DNA of 64,000 bases from Vallicoccus soli (GTDB taxonomy: Bacteria; Actinomycetota; Actinomycetes; Motilibacterales; Motilibacteraceae): assembly GCF_003594885.1 (NCBI RefSeq), contig NZ_QZEZ01000008.1, positions 124,001-188,000 on the forward strand, given 5' to 3'. Position 1 is the stretch's first letter. Every line of letters begins with the position of its first letter. The notes beneath the pieces are model-generated. The model searched no databases. It saw nothing but the letters and a program-made list of their open reading frames with translations, and had not been told where the DNA came from. Shown here piece by piece: positions 42,480 to 50,732 of this stretch. A program made the translations under genes and the position numbers.

Positions 42480-42965
42480 GTGACGGAGCGCAAGCCGCAC
42501 GGGGTGACGTACGAGGACTGGGTCGACCGGCAGATCCGCCGCGCCCAGGAGCGCGGCGCCTTCGACGGGCTGCCCGGGGCCGGCAAGCCGCTGCGCGACC
42601 TGGACCGCGGCAAGACCGGCGAGGAGTGGGTCGTCGACTGGGCCCGCCGCGAGGAGGCGGACCTGCGCGCGGCGCTGCCGCCGAGCCTGGCGTTCCGGCG
42701 GGAGAAGCAGGACCTGCTGGAGGACCTGGCCCGGGTGCCGGCGGAGCGGCGCCTGCGCGAGGCGGTCGAGGACTTCAACGCCCGGCTGCGCCGCGCCCTG
42801 CTGCGCCCGCAGGAGGGGCCGCCGCTGACGACGATGCCGCTCGACGTCGAGGCGCTCGTCGAGCGCTGGCGCGCGGAGCGGCCCCCGCCGCCCCCGCCCG
42901 CGCCGCCGACGCGGGCCCGCGCCGAGGAGCGCCGCCGCCGGCGCTGGTGGTGGCGCAGGCCGTGA
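42480..42965 (+). CDS. DUF1992 (DnaJ-homologue-subfamily-C-like) protein
   Basis: A 161-residue protein. Residues 8-75 match DUF1992: YEDWVDRQIRRAQERGAFDG, LPGAGKPLRDLDRGKTGEEW, VVDWARREEADLRAALPPSL. The C-terminus is Pro- and Arg-rich with a striking RRRRRWWWRRP end. Function is unknown; no J-domain is present. GTG at 42480 lies 6 nt after the hexamer CACCCT, suggesting a leaderless transcript. Confidence 0.87.
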   Translation: MTERKPHGVTYEDWVDRQIRRAQERGAFDGLPGAGKPLRDLDRGKTGEEWVVDWARREEADLRAALPPSLAFRREKQDLLEDLARVPAERRLREAVEDFNARLRRALLRPQEGPPLTTMPLDVEALVERWRAERPPPPPPAPPTRARAEERRRRRWWWRRP

Positions 42966-42968
42966 CGC

Positions 42969-43400
42969 TCAGGCGCCGAGCAGCGCGACCGTGCGCGGGT
43001 CCTCGCCGCCGCAGTACCGCGCGAGCACCTCGCCGTACGGGCCCTGCGGGTCAGCCCGCGCGAAGAGCGTCATCGACGAGCGCAGCTTGAGCGCGTCGAC
43101 CTCGCCGAGCACGGCGACCGGGTCGTCGCCGGGCAGGTCCAGCAGCGCCCGGGCGCAGGCGGCGAGCCGCGGGCCGAGCACCGGGTGCCCGGCGTAGGCC
43201 CGCGCCTCCGCCAGGCCGGTGAGCCCGTAGCGCTGCGCGGCGGGGCTGCGCCCGAGGCCGCGCAGCTGCGGGAGGACGAACCACATCCAGTGCCCCGTCT
43301 TGCGCCCGCGCCGCAGCTCGGCGAGCGCCCCGTCGTACGCCCCCTCCTGGGCCTCGACGAAGCGCCGCAGGTCGTACGGGTCCTCCTCGCTCGCGTCCAC
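42969..43400 (-). CDS. DUF1810 family protein
   Basis: A 143-residue protein with the DUF1810 signature: DPYDLRRFVEAQEGAYDGAL, AELRRGRKTGHWMWFVLPQL, RGLGRSPAAQRYGL, and the closing SSMTLFARADPQGPYGEVLA. Family function is poorly known (calpastatin-like in old annotations). GTG at 43400. It converges on DUF1992 with only 3 nt between stops. Confidence 0.9.
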   Translation of the reverse strand: MDASEEDPYDLRRFVEAQEGAYDGALAELRRGRKTGHWMWFVLPQLRGLGRSPAAQRYGLTGLAEARAYAGHPVLGPRLAACARALLDLPGDDPVAVLGEVDALKLRSSMTLFARADPQGPYGEVLARYCGGEDPRTVALLGA

Positions 43401-43437
43401 GCCCCGCCCGTACCCCGCCGCGCGCCGTACGGCACCC

Positions 43438-44274
43438 CTAGGCCGGCGCCGCCCGGTGGCGGGCGGCGAAGGCGCCCGGCGTGGTCCCGGTGACCCGGGC
43501 GAAGTCGCGGGTGAGGTGCGCCTGGTCGGCGTAGCCGAGCTCCGCGGCGACCTGCGCGGCCGTCGCCGTCCCGTCGCGCAGCCGCACCGCGGCGTCCTGC
43601 AGCCGGCGCCGCTGCACCAGCCAGCGCGGTGCGATGCCGAGGCGCCGGTGCACGAGGCGCTGCAGGGACCGCTCGCCGAGGCCGCTGGCCGCGCACAGGT
43701 CACCGACCCGGCGCACGCCGCGGTGCTCGACGAGGTCGACGACGCGGTTGACGAGCAGGCCCTCCTCGTCCACCGGCAGCCAGCGCCGGGCGACGGCGGT
43801 GACCAGGCCCGTCGCGGCGCGGTGCGCCCCGGGGTCGAGCGGGTCGGGGTCCATGACCTCGCGCACGCGGGCGGCCAGCGCCGTCCCGTCGGGGCCGAGC
43901 ACCTCGGCGAGGTCGACGTGCCGGTCGGTGTACGGCGCCACCGACCCGCTGGCCACCAGCGCCCCTCCGGCGGGCGCCAGCGACAGCCCGACCGCCCAGC
44001 CGTCGCCGGACAGCGTCGTCGTGGACAGCCCGCGCACCACGCCATAGAAGCGGGCGTACGTGCTGCTGACGACGAGCAGGCACGCGGGGTACTGCAGCAC
44101 CCGCTGCGGCGCCTCCCGCCCCGGCGGCACCGACCAGACCGGCACCCAGAAGCGCCGCAGCAGGTCGGCGCAGGCGGGGTCGGGCTCGTACGCGTGCATG
44201 ACGTGCGAGGCGTCGCCCGGCTCGCGCAGGTGCGCCCGCTCGATCCACCGCCGCGGCGAGGTGTCGGCTTCCAT
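43438..44274 (-). CDS. AraC-family transcriptional regulator
   Basis: A 278-residue regulator. The N-terminal 170 residues form a sensor domain of the DUF6597/AraC-associated type (SVPPGREAPQRVLQYPACLL). The C-terminal AraC DNA-binding domain has two HTHs, VGDLCAASGLGERSLQRLVH and AAQVAAELGYADQAHLTRDF, ending ARVTGTTPGAFAARHR. Target and effector unknown. ATG at 44274 follows a TTG with no better ribosome site. It is divergent from the TIGR03086 gene. Confidence 0.88.
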   Translation of the reverse strand: MEADTSPRRWIERAHLREPGDASHVMHAYEPDPACADLLRRFWVPVWSVPPGREAPQRVLQYPACLLVVSSTYARFYGVVRGLSTTTLSGDGWAVGLSLAPAGGALVASGSVAPYTDRHVDLAEVLGPDGTALAARVREVMDPDPLDPGAHRAATGLVTAVARRWLPVDEEGLLVNRVVDLVEHRGVRRVGDLCAASGLGERSLQRLVHRRLGIAPRWLVQRRRLQDAAVRLRDGTATAAQVAAELGYADQAHLTRDFARVTGTTPGAFAARHRAAPA

Positions 44275-44312
44275 CAAGCCCCAGCCTGCCGCACCCGCCT
44301 AGCGTCCCGGGC

Positions 44313-44861
44313 GTGAACGCGACGCTGACCCGCTACCGCGCGGCGGGGGAGCCCCTCGGGGCCCTCCTCGCCGCCCTGCCCGCCGGCGCCTGGGGCGCCC
44401 CCTCGCCCTGCGAGGGCTGGGCCGCCCGCGACGTGGTCCGCCACCTCGTCGACACCCAGCGCGAGTTCCTCGCCGGGCGCGGGGTCGAGCTCGGCCCGGC
44501 GCCGGACGTCGACGCCGACCCGGCCGGCGCGTGGGCGCGGCACGCCGGTGCCGTCGAGGCCGCGCTCGCCGACGAGGCCGTGGCCGCGGCGCCCTTCGAC
44601 GGGTACTTCGGGCCGACGACCACCGGCGAGACCCTCGAGCGCTTCTACGTCTGGGACATGGTGGTGCACCGCTGGGACGTCGCCACGGCGGCCGGGCTCG
44701 ACGCGGGACTGAGCGAGGAGGAGCTGGACCGGGTCGAGGAGGGCGCGGCGGGCTTCGGCGAGGCGCTCTACCTGGAGGGGGTCTGCCGCCCCGGGGTGCA
44801 GGCGCCCGCGGGCGCGGGGCGCGCGGCACGGGTGCTGGCCCGCCTCGGCCGGCGCGCCTGA
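44313..44861 (+). CDS. TIGR03086/DinB-like mycothiol-dependent maleylpyruvate-isomerase-fold protein
   Basis: A 182-residue helical protein of the DinB/MDMPI superfamily: PCEGWAARDVVRHLVDTQRE carries one metal-ligand His, FYVWDMVVHRWDVATAAGLD the others. Family members bind a divalent metal and often use mycothiol; the substrate is unknown. TAGCGT precedes the GTG at 44313 by 7 nt, again suggesting a leaderless transcript. Confidence 0.87.
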   Translation: MNATLTRYRAAGEPLGALLAALPAGAWGAPSPCEGWAARDVVRHLVDTQREFLAGRGVELGPAPDVDADPAGAWARHAGAVEAALADEAVAAAPFDGYFGPTTTGETLERFYVWDMVVHRWDVATAAGLDAGLSEEELDRVEEGAAGFGEALYLEGVCRPGVQAPAGAGRAARVLARLGRRA

Positions 44862-44882
44862 GGGGCGAGGCCCGCCTCAGGC
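44856..44882. terminator. Bidirectional hairpin spanning two convergent stop codons
   Basis: GCCTGAGG (44856-44863) pairs with CCTCAGGC (44875-44882) around an 11-nt loop. The stem includes both stop codons of the convergent TIGR03086 and IclR genes. Confidence 0.65.
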
Positions 44883-45704
44883 CGAGGCCGTGCCGCCCGC
44901 GCCGCGCTCGAGCTCCACGTGGGGGCGGGACCGCCACAGCGCCCACTCGGCGCTGACGTCGCCCGCGGTCCGCAGCAGCAGCGGCAGGTGGTCCTGCAGC
45001 AGCCGCTCGACGGAGGTCTCGGCCGCGTGGACGGTCACGTTCATCGCGGCGCGCACGCTGCCGGTGCCGTCGCGCACCGGCACCGCGACCGAGCGCACCC
45101 CGGGCGCGAGCTCGGAGTCGGCGAGGGCCCAGCCCCGGGCCCGCACCTGCACGAGCTCCTCGCGCAGCGCGGGGAGGGGACGGCCGATGTACGGCGGCAG
45201 GCCCGACCGGCTCGGCTCGCCCAGGACCGCCTCGAGGCGGTCGTCGGGCAGCGCGGCGAGCAGCACCTTGCCCTGCGAGGTCTGCGGCGCCGGGAAGCGC
45301 GTGCCCACGTCCACCCGCAGGGCGATGAGCTTCGGGACCGACACCCGGGCGACGTAGACGATGTCCGAGCCGTCGAGCTGGGCCATCGACGTCGACTCGC
45401 CGGTGCGGGCGACCAGCGCCTCCATGTGCGGGCGGGCGACGTCCCACAGCCCGAGCGAGCTCACGTACGCCGTCCCCAGCGCGAGGACGCGCGGCGTGGG
45501 GGAGAAGGCGCCGGCGGACGAGCGGACGTACCCGAGCTCCTCGAGGGTGAGCAGCAGCCGGCGCGCGGTCGGCCGGGCGAGCCCGGTGCGCGCCGCGACC
45601 TCGCTCAGCGTCATCGCCGGGTGCTCGCCGTCGAAGCTGGCCAGGACGTCGAGGCCGCGAGCCAGCGCCTCCACGAAGTCCGGGCCCTCGCCCCGTCCCG
45701 CCAC
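44877..45704 (-). CDS. IclR-family regulator (PcaR/PobR-like)
   Basis: A 275-residue IclR regulator. The N-terminal winged helix contains VEALARGLDVLASFDGEHPA, MTLSEVAARTGLARPTARRL, LLTLEELGYVRSS. The effector domain has AQLDGSDIVYVARVSVPKLI and FPAPQTSQGKVLLAALPDDR. The opening FVEALARGLDVL is typical of the PcaR/PobR/CatR branch that controls aromatic catabolism, consistent with the LigAB-type genes nearby. It lies 36 nt behind the amidohydrolase gene and is probably cotranscribed with it. Confidence 0.9.
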   Translation of the reverse strand: MAGRGEGPDFVEALARGLDVLASFDGEHPAMTLSEVAARTGLARPTARRLLLTLEELGYVRSSAGAFSPTPRVLALGTAYVSSLGLWDVARPHMEALVARTGESTSMAQLDGSDIVYVARVSVPKLIALRVDVGTRFPAPQTSQGKVLLAALPDDRLEAVLGEPSRSGLPPYIGRPLPALREELVQVRARGWALADSELAPGVRSVAVPVRDGTGSVRAAMNVTVHAAETSVERLLQDHLPLLLRTAGDVSAEWALWRSRPHVELERGAGGTASA

Positions 45705-45740
45705 GCGCCCTCCTCGTCCCCGCCCCGCCGGTCCCGCGCC

Positions 45741-47216
45741 TCAGCCGAGCACGCGGTCGCTGCCCGCCGCGTGCGTGGAGGCGGACCTGTAGTCGGTGTA
45801 CTGGTACGGGTTGTCCAGCACCTCGGTGCCCGGCAGGTCCGGGTCCATGCCCCGGGCCCAGTCGTCCTCGCCGATCGTCGCACGCAGGTGCTCGACCGTG
45901 GCCTCGGCCTGCGCCCGCAGCGCGGCCAGGTCCACCCCGACCAGCGCGCCGTGGTGCTTCACGACCCGCCCGTCGACGAGGACGGTGTGCACGTCGCCGC
46001 GCTGCGCCTGGAACGCGACGTGCCCGTACGGGTTCAGCAGCGGGAAGGAGACGGGGGAGCGGTCGTTCTTGACGAGCACGAGGTCGGCCTTGGCGCCCGG
46101 CGCGACCAGGCCGAGGTCGTCCCGCCCGAGGGCACGCGCCCCGCCGCGGGTGGCCCAGTCCACGACGTGCTCCGCGCGCAGGTGCACGTGGGTCACCGTG
46201 TCGCCCCGCTGGTGCGCCTCGAGGTGCTCGCGGGAGCGGTCGGCCCCCAGGGTGGTGCGCATGGCCGAGAAGAGGTCGCTGCTCCACCAGACGCTCGTGT
46301 CCATCGAGAGCGAGACGGGGATGCCGTGGCGGCGCAGCTGCCAGGTGGGCGGGTAGCCCTGCCCGGCGCTCTGCTCGGACTCCGTGGACACCGACACCGA
46401 GCCGCCGGTGGCGGCGATGCGGTGGTAGGAGTCGGTGGAGAGGGTCGCGGCGTGGACGTAGACCGTGTCGGGCCGCATGAAGCCGTGCTCGTGCATGAGC
46501 CGGATGCCGTCGTCGCCCGTGGCGCCCCAGACGCCCGCGTGCGTGGTCACCGGCAGCCCGAGCTCGCGGGCCACCTCGAAGGCCGCCCGCTCGGGGAAGG
46601 CGGGGTCGCCGGTGACGTCGAAGGCGAGCTGCACGCCGAGGCGGTCGTCGCCCGCGTCGCGCAGCCGGGTCAGGAAAGCGCGTACCGCCGGATCGGCCGT
46701 CCACTCCCAGGGGGCCGCCTGGATGTTGCCGTACGCCAGCACCCATCGGCCGGGCACGGCGCGCAGGGCGTCCACCGCGGCCTCCGCGTGCTCCAGGGAC
46801 TGCAGGCCGTGCGACCAGTCCACCGTCGTGGTCACGCCCGCCTCGAGCGCGTCCCAGGCCGAGAGCAGGTTCCCCGTCCGCACGTCCTCGGGGCGGAAGG
46901 CCCGGTCGTGCTCGAGGTAGTACCAGACGAAGTACTGCGTCAGGCTCCAGTCGGCGCCGTAGCCGCGCATCGCGGTCTGCCACATGTGCCGGTGGGTGTC
47001 GACCATGCCCGGCATGACGACGCCGCCGGACGCGTCGACCTCCAGCGTCCCGGCCGGCACGTCGAGGGCGGAGCCGACGGCGGCGACGCGGTCGCCCACC
47101 ACGAGCACGTCGGCCCCGGTGAGGACGCTGTGCGCGTCGTCCATCGTCAGCACCGTGCCGCCGCGCAGGACGACGGGGCGTCCCTCCTGCGGCGCGAAGG
47201 GGGCAGCGTCCGTCAC
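45741..47216 (-). CDS. Amidohydrolase of the ATZ/TRZ-chlorohydrolase group
   Basis: A 491-residue cytosolic metal hydrolase. The HxH metal pair is in VMPGMVDTHRHMWQ, further ligands are likely in LPVTTHAGVWG and VYVHAATLS, and the catalytic Asp is in SLSMDTSVWWSSDLFSAM. The closing GLVAPGAKADLVLVKNDRSP is also typical. Members deaminate, dechlorinate or hydrolyse cyclic amides, imines and N-heterocycles. Next to a ring-cleavage cluster it may open or deaminate an aromatic or heterocyclic precursor. GTG at 47216 follows GAGGAGGAGTC. Confidence 0.9.
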   Translation of the reverse strand: MTDAAPFAPQEGRPVVLRGGTVLTMDDAHSVLTGADVLVVGDRVAAVGSALDVPAGTLEVDASGGVVMPGMVDTHRHMWQTAMRGYGADWSLTQYFVWYYLEHDRAFRPEDVRTGNLLSAWDALEAGVTTTVDWSHGLQSLEHAEAAVDALRAVPGRWVLAYGNIQAAPWEWTADPAVRAFLTRLRDAGDDRLGVQLAFDVTGDPAFPERAAFEVARELGLPVTTHAGVWGATGDDGIRLMHEHGFMRPDTVYVHAATLSTDSYHRIAATGGSVSVSTESEQSAGQGYPPTWQLRRHGIPVSLSMDTSVWWSSDLFSAMRTTLGADRSREHLEAHQRGDTVTHVHLRAEHVVDWATRGGARALGRDDLGLVAPGAKADLVLVKNDRSPVSFPLLNPYGHVAFQAQRGDVHTVLVDGRVVKHHGALVGVDLAALRAQAEATVEHLRATIGEDDWARGMDPDLPGTEVLDNPYQYTDYRSASTHAAGSDRVLG

Positions 47217-47295
47217 GACTCCTCCTCGAGGTCGACCGGCTGCTCGGCGTACCGCTGTCCGTGCTGCGTACGCGCGGGTCTCGTCGCCCACGATG

Positions 47296-47364
47296 GGCTG
47301 CGCGGGCTACGCCGTCAAGGTGGCGGGGAAGGCCTTGACGCCGCGCAGGGGGCGGAGCGACACT
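47296..47364. promoter_or_regulatory. Back-to-back divergent promoters sharing an inverted repeat
   Basis: CGTCAAGG (47313-47320) and CCTTGACG (47333-47340) are an 8-bp inverted repeat, and each arm holds a TTGACG -35 box facing outward. On the minus strand TTGACG is followed after 17 nt by CATCGT (47295-47290), toward the amidohydrolase. On the plus strand it is followed after 18 nt by GACACT (47359-47364), toward the CoA-transferase. The -10 hexamers are weak. Confidence 0.5.
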
Positions 47365-47403
47365 CCCGACCACTACGGCGGACAGTCGTCCGGTGGACGG
47401 TCA

Positions 47404-47422
47404 GCACCCGACCATCGGGTGC
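47404..47422. promoter_or_regulatory. 19-bp operator palindrome upstream of CoA-transferase gene
   Basis: GCACCCGA-CCA-TCGGGTGC: perfect 8-bp arms with a 3-nt spacer, 25 nt before the GTG at 47448 and downstream of the candidate promoter. Position and symmetry suit a repressor site, most simply for the adjacent IclR protein. Confidence 0.65.
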
Positions 47423-47447
47423 GGCGCGACGACGGGAGGTGGAGGGC

Positions 47448-48665
47448 GTGGCGGAGGGCGGCGGGACGCGCGGCGCCGCTGGCGGCGGGCCGCTGGCCGG
47501 CCTGCTCGTGGCGGACTTCTCGCGGATCCTGGCGGGGCCGTACGCGACGATGCTGCTCGCGGACCTGGGGGCGGAGGTCGTCAAGGTGGAGTCCCCCGCG
47601 GGGGACGACACCCGCACCTGGCAGCCGCCGGTGCGCGACGGGGTCTCCACCTACTACCTCGGCGTCAACCGGGGGAAGCGCTCGGTCGCCCTCGACCTCA
47701 AGGACCCCGACGACCTGGCCGCGGCGCAGGAGCTGGCCCGGCGCGCGGACGTGCTCGTCGAGAACTTCAAGCCGGGCGGCCTCGCCCGCTTCGGCCTCGA
47801 CTACGGCACGGTGAGCGCCACCAACCCCGGGGTCGTCTACGCCTCGATCAGCGGCTTCGGCAGCGGCCCCGGCGGTGCCGCCCTGCCCGGGTACGACCTC
47901 ATCGTCCAGGCGATCTCCGGGCTGATGAGCCTCACCGGGTCGCCCGAGGGCGAGCCCTACCGCGCGGGCATCTCGGTCTTCGACGTCATGGCCGGGCTGC
48001 ACGCCACCATCGGCGTGCTCAGCGCGCTGCACGCCCGCGCGCAGAGCGGCACCGGCCAGCACGTCGAGGTGAACCTGCTCAGCTCCGCGCTGTCCGGGCT
48101 GGTCAACCAGTCGAGCGCGTACGTCGCCGGCGGGGTCGTCCCGCAGCGCATGGGCAACAGCCACCCGAGCCTCTTCCCCTACGAGCCGCTGCCCTGCGCC
48201 GACGGGGACCTCATCGTCACCGCGGGGAACAACGGCCAGTTCCGCCGGCTCGTCGAGGTGCTCGGCGTGCCGGAGCTCGCCGACGACCCCCGGTTCCTGC
48301 GCAACGAGGACCGCACCGCGCACCGCGACGAGCTGCGCCCGCTGCTCGTCGAGCGGCTGCGCACCCGCGGCAAGCTCGCGTGGTTCCGGGACATCATCGC
48401 GGCCGGGGTGCCGTGCGGGCCGATCAACACCGTCGAGCAGGGGGTCGCCTTCGCCGAGGAGGTCGGCCTGGACCCGGTCGTCGTGGTGGGGGAGGGCGAC
48501 GCCGCGGTCCCGACGGTGCGCAACCCGCTGCGCCTCTCCGCGACGCCGCCGTCGTACCACCTGCCGCCCCCCGCCCTCGACGAGCACGGCGACGCCCTCC
48601 GCCGCTGGCTGTCCACCCCCGCACCCGCACCCGCACCCGCACCCGGCGAGGAGCCCCCGGCATGA
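47448..48665 (+). CDS. CaiB/BaiF family (type III) CoA-transferase
   Basis: A 405-residue class III CoA-transferase. Hallmarks are LLVADFSRILAGPYATMLLA, DLGAEVVKVESPAGDDTRTW, YYLGVNRGKRSVALDLKDP and the catalytic Asp region GYDLIVQAISGLMSLTGSPE. It should move CoA between carboxylic acids, here probably onto a tricarboxylic or hydroxy acid that the next gene product splits. The C-terminus ends in a Pro-Ala run made by a hexanucleotide repeat. It overlaps the lyase gene by 4 nt (ATGA). GGGAGG lies 8 nt before GTG at 47448. Confidence 0.93.
   Translation: MAEGGGTRGAAGGGPLAGLLVADFSRILAGPYATMLLADLGAEVVKVESPAGDDTRTWQPPVRDGVSTYYLGVNRGKRSVALDLKDPDDLAAAQELARRADVLVENFKPGGLARFGLDYGTVSATNPGVVYASISGFGSGPGGAALPGYDLIVQAISGLMSLTGSPEGEPYRAGISVFDVMAGLHATIGVLSALHARAQSGTGQHVEVNLLSSALSGLVNQSSAYVAGGVVPQRMGNSHPSLFPYEPLPCADGDLIVTAGNNGQFRRLVEVLGVPELADDPRFLRNEDRTAHRDELRPLLVERLRTRGKLAWFRDIIAAGVPCGPINTVEQGVAFAEEVGLDPVVVVGEGDAAVPTVRNPLRLSATPPSYHLPPPALDEHGDALRRWLSTPAPAPAPAPGEEPPA
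48621..48644 (+). repeat. Hexanucleotide repeat GCACCC x4
   Basis: Four GCACCC units in the 3' end of the CoA-transferase gene encode alternating Pro-Ala. Copy number could vary without a frameshift. Confidence 0.8.
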
Positions 48666-49462
48666 GCACCGACGCGACGCCGACGTACCCGACCTCGCTG
48701 GGCACGTCGACGGCCGAGGAGATCCGGCTGCTCGGGCACGACGTCGCCCACGACCTCATGGGCTCGGTGGGCCTCGGCGAGCTCGCGCTCTGGCTGATGA
48801 CGCTGGAGCGGCCCGACCCGTCCGAGGTGCGCCTGTTCGAGGCGGTCCTCGTCGCCCTGGCCGACCACGGCTTCACCCCCACCGCCATCGCGGCGCGCCT
48901 GACGTACCTGTCGGCCCCCGACTCCCTGCAGGGGGCGGTGGCGGCGGGCCTGCTCGGCGGCGGCTCGCGCTTCCTCGGCGTCACCGAGGACTGCGGGCGC
49001 TGGCTGCACGCCGCGCTCGAGGAGCGCGGCGGGGACCTGCCCGAGGACGAGGACGGCTGGGACGCCCTCGCGCTCGCCGCCGTGCGCCGCACCCGCGAGC
49101 AGGGCCGCTACGTCCCCGGGCTGGGCCACCCGGTCCACAAGGTCCGCGACCCCCGCACGGCGGCGCTGTTCCGCATCGCCGAGGACGAGGGGCTGCTCGG
49201 CCCGCACCTGCTGCTCTTCGAGGCGGTGGGACGGGTGCACGAGCAGGTCCTCGGGCGCCGGCTCCCGCTCAACGGCGCCGGGGTCTGCGGTGCGGCGCTC
49301 GCCGACCTCGGCGTCCCCGTCGACCTCTTGCGCGGGCCGGCCCTGCTCGCGCGCGCCGCCGGCCTGCTGGGCCAGCTCGCGGAGGAGCGCCGCCGCCCGA
49401 TCGGCATGGACGCCTACCTGGCCGTGGACCGCGCCGCCGTCTACGTGGACCCCTCCGCCTGA
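48662..49462 (+). CDS. Citryl-CoA-lyase / citrate-synthase-fold protein
   Basis: A 266-residue protein, far shorter than citrate synthase (about 430) and matching the C-terminal catalytic core used by citryl-CoA lyases. Catalytic-type segments are VPGLGHPVHKVRDPRTAALF (the His in GLGHPVHK) and RLPLNGAGVCGAALADLGVP (NGAG). The DPSEVRLFEAVLVALADHGF stretch is also family-typical. It would cleave a 3-hydroxy tricarboxyl-CoA such as citryl-CoA or a related acyl-CoA into acetyl-CoA (or analogue) and a 2-oxoacid. It is coupled by ATGA overlap to the CoA-transferase. Confidence 0.88.
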   Translation: MSTDATPTYPTSLGTSTAEEIRLLGHDVAHDLMGSVGLGELALWLMTLERPDPSEVRLFEAVLVALADHGFTPTAIAARLTYLSAPDSLQGAVAAGLLGGGSRFLGVTEDCGRWLHAALEERGGDLPEDEDGWDALALAAVRRTREQGRYVPGLGHPVHKVRDPRTAALFRIAEDEGLLGPHLLLFEAVGRVHEQVLGRRLPLNGAGVCGAALADLGVPVDLLRGPALLARAAGLLGQLAEERRRPIGMDAYLAVDRAAVYVDPSA

Positions 49463-49511
49463 CCCGCACCCCACCACCAGGCACCCCGCCCAGCACGCAA
49501 GGGAGCGCTGC

Positions 49512-50375
49512 ATGGCCACCGTCGCCGCGGTCGTCGCCTCGACGCACCACCCCTTCTACTACCGCGCCAGCACGTCCACCGGCGACGAGCGGCCGCCGTT
49601 CGCGGACGCGTGGGTCGCGAAGGTCGAGGCCTTCCGGGAGACGCTCACCCGCGCGGAGCCCGACGTGCTCGTCATGGTGGGCAGCGACCACTTCCACCAG
49701 CTGTGGCTCGACAACATGCCGCAGTTCCTCGTCGGCAAGGCGCCCTTCTTCGACGCCAACTGGTACAACGAGGAGCGGGAGTTCGGCCTGCCGCGCATGG
49801 TCCTCAAGGGCGAGGAAGCGCTTGCCGCGCACATCCTCCGCGAGGGCCTCGACGCCGGGTTCGACCTCGCCTTCAGCAACGAGCTGCGCATCGACCACAG
49901 CATCACCTGCCCGATCATCACGCTGCGGCCGCAGGCGGACCTGCCGATCGTGCCGGTCTACACGAACATCTTCGCCCCGCCCCTGCCCCAGCCGCGCCGC
50001 TTCGTCGAGCTCGGCCGCACCCTGCGGCGGCTGGTGGAGTCGTGGCCGGTCGACAAGCGGGTGGCCATCATCGGCACCGGCCACCTGTCCCTCGAGCTCG
50101 GCGGCCCGCGGCAGTTCGGCGAGCACGGGCCCGACCCGGAGTTCGACCGCCGCGCGGTCGACTGGATCGCGAGCGGGGACGTCGAGGGGTGCCTCGCCGA
50201 GGTGACGCTCGACAGCCTGCACGCACCGGGCAACGCCACCCACGGGTTCATGGACTTCATGCTCATGATGGGCGTCGCCGGCGACGGGGCGAAGGCCGAC
50301 CACGTCGACACCCTCGACCTGTTCCACACCATGGAGGCCTACTTCACCTGGTACCCGGAGGGAGTGCCCGCATGA
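49512..50375 (+). CDS. Extradiol ring-cleavage dioxygenase, LigB-type catalytic subunit
   Basis: A 287-residue class III extradiol dioxygenase. Iron-ligand candidates are the His pair in VVASTHHPFYYRA, the His residues of MVGSDHFHQLW, and a Glu in the C-terminal half. IGTGHLSLELGG contains the conserved catalytic His region. It would cleave a catechol-type ring at the meta position with Fe(II) and O2. The exact substrate (protocatechuate, gallate or another) is not visible. Overlaps the small subunit gene by 4 nt. Confidence 0.9.
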   Translation: MATVAAVVASTHHPFYYRASTSTGDERPPFADAWVAKVEAFRETLTRAEPDVLVMVGSDHFHQLWLDNMPQFLVGKAPFFDANWYNEEREFGLPRMVLKGEEALAAHILREGLDAGFDLAFSNELRIDHSITCPIITLRPQADLPIVPVYTNIFAPPLPQPRRFVELGRTLRRLVESWPVDKRVAIIGTGHLSLELGGPRQFGEHGPDPEFDRRAVDWIASGDVEGCLAEVTLDSLHAPGNATHGFMDFMLMMGVAGDGAKADHVDTLDLFHTMEAYFTWYPEGVPA

Positions 50376-50731
50376 GCAGGTACCTGCTCGACAAGTTCCT
50401 CTACACGGTCGACCGCGACCCCGACCTGGTGGAGCGCTACCGGGAGGACCCCGCGGGGACCGTCGCCTGGTGGGAGCGCGAGCGCGCGGGCCAGCTGCTG
50501 AACTGCCTGGTGTCGGAGCGCACGACCTGGCTCGCGTTCACCGACGAGGAGCGCGACGCCCTGGTCCGGCAGGACCACGTCGCCCTGTTCCAGCTCGGCG
50601 CGCACCCGTTCCTCACCCTGACGCTCTTCATCGCGATGTTCGAGCGCGACCACGGGCCGCTGGAGTACCAGAAGGCGTACGGCCGGGCGATGCAGCACCT
50701 GAGCCTGCCCTACCCCGACATCGCGACCTGA
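50372..50731 (+). CDS. LigA-type small subunit of extradiol dioxygenase
   Basis: A 119-residue helical protein of the LigA superfamily: YLLDKFLYTVDRDPDLVERY, CLVSERTTWLAFTDEERDAL and a conserved C-terminal region LGAHPFLTLTLFIAMFERD. In protocatechuate 4,5-dioxygenase the LigA chain covers the active site of LigB. The order here (large then small) is opposite to that in Sphingobium ligAB. The ATGA overlap supports equimolar translation. Confidence 0.88.
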   Translation: MSRYLLDKFLYTVDRDPDLVERYREDPAGTVAWWERERAGQLLNCLVSERTTWLAFTDEERDALVRQDHVALFQLGAHPFLTLTLFIAMFERDHGPLEYQKAYGRAMQHLSLPYPDIAT

Positions 50732-50732
50732 C

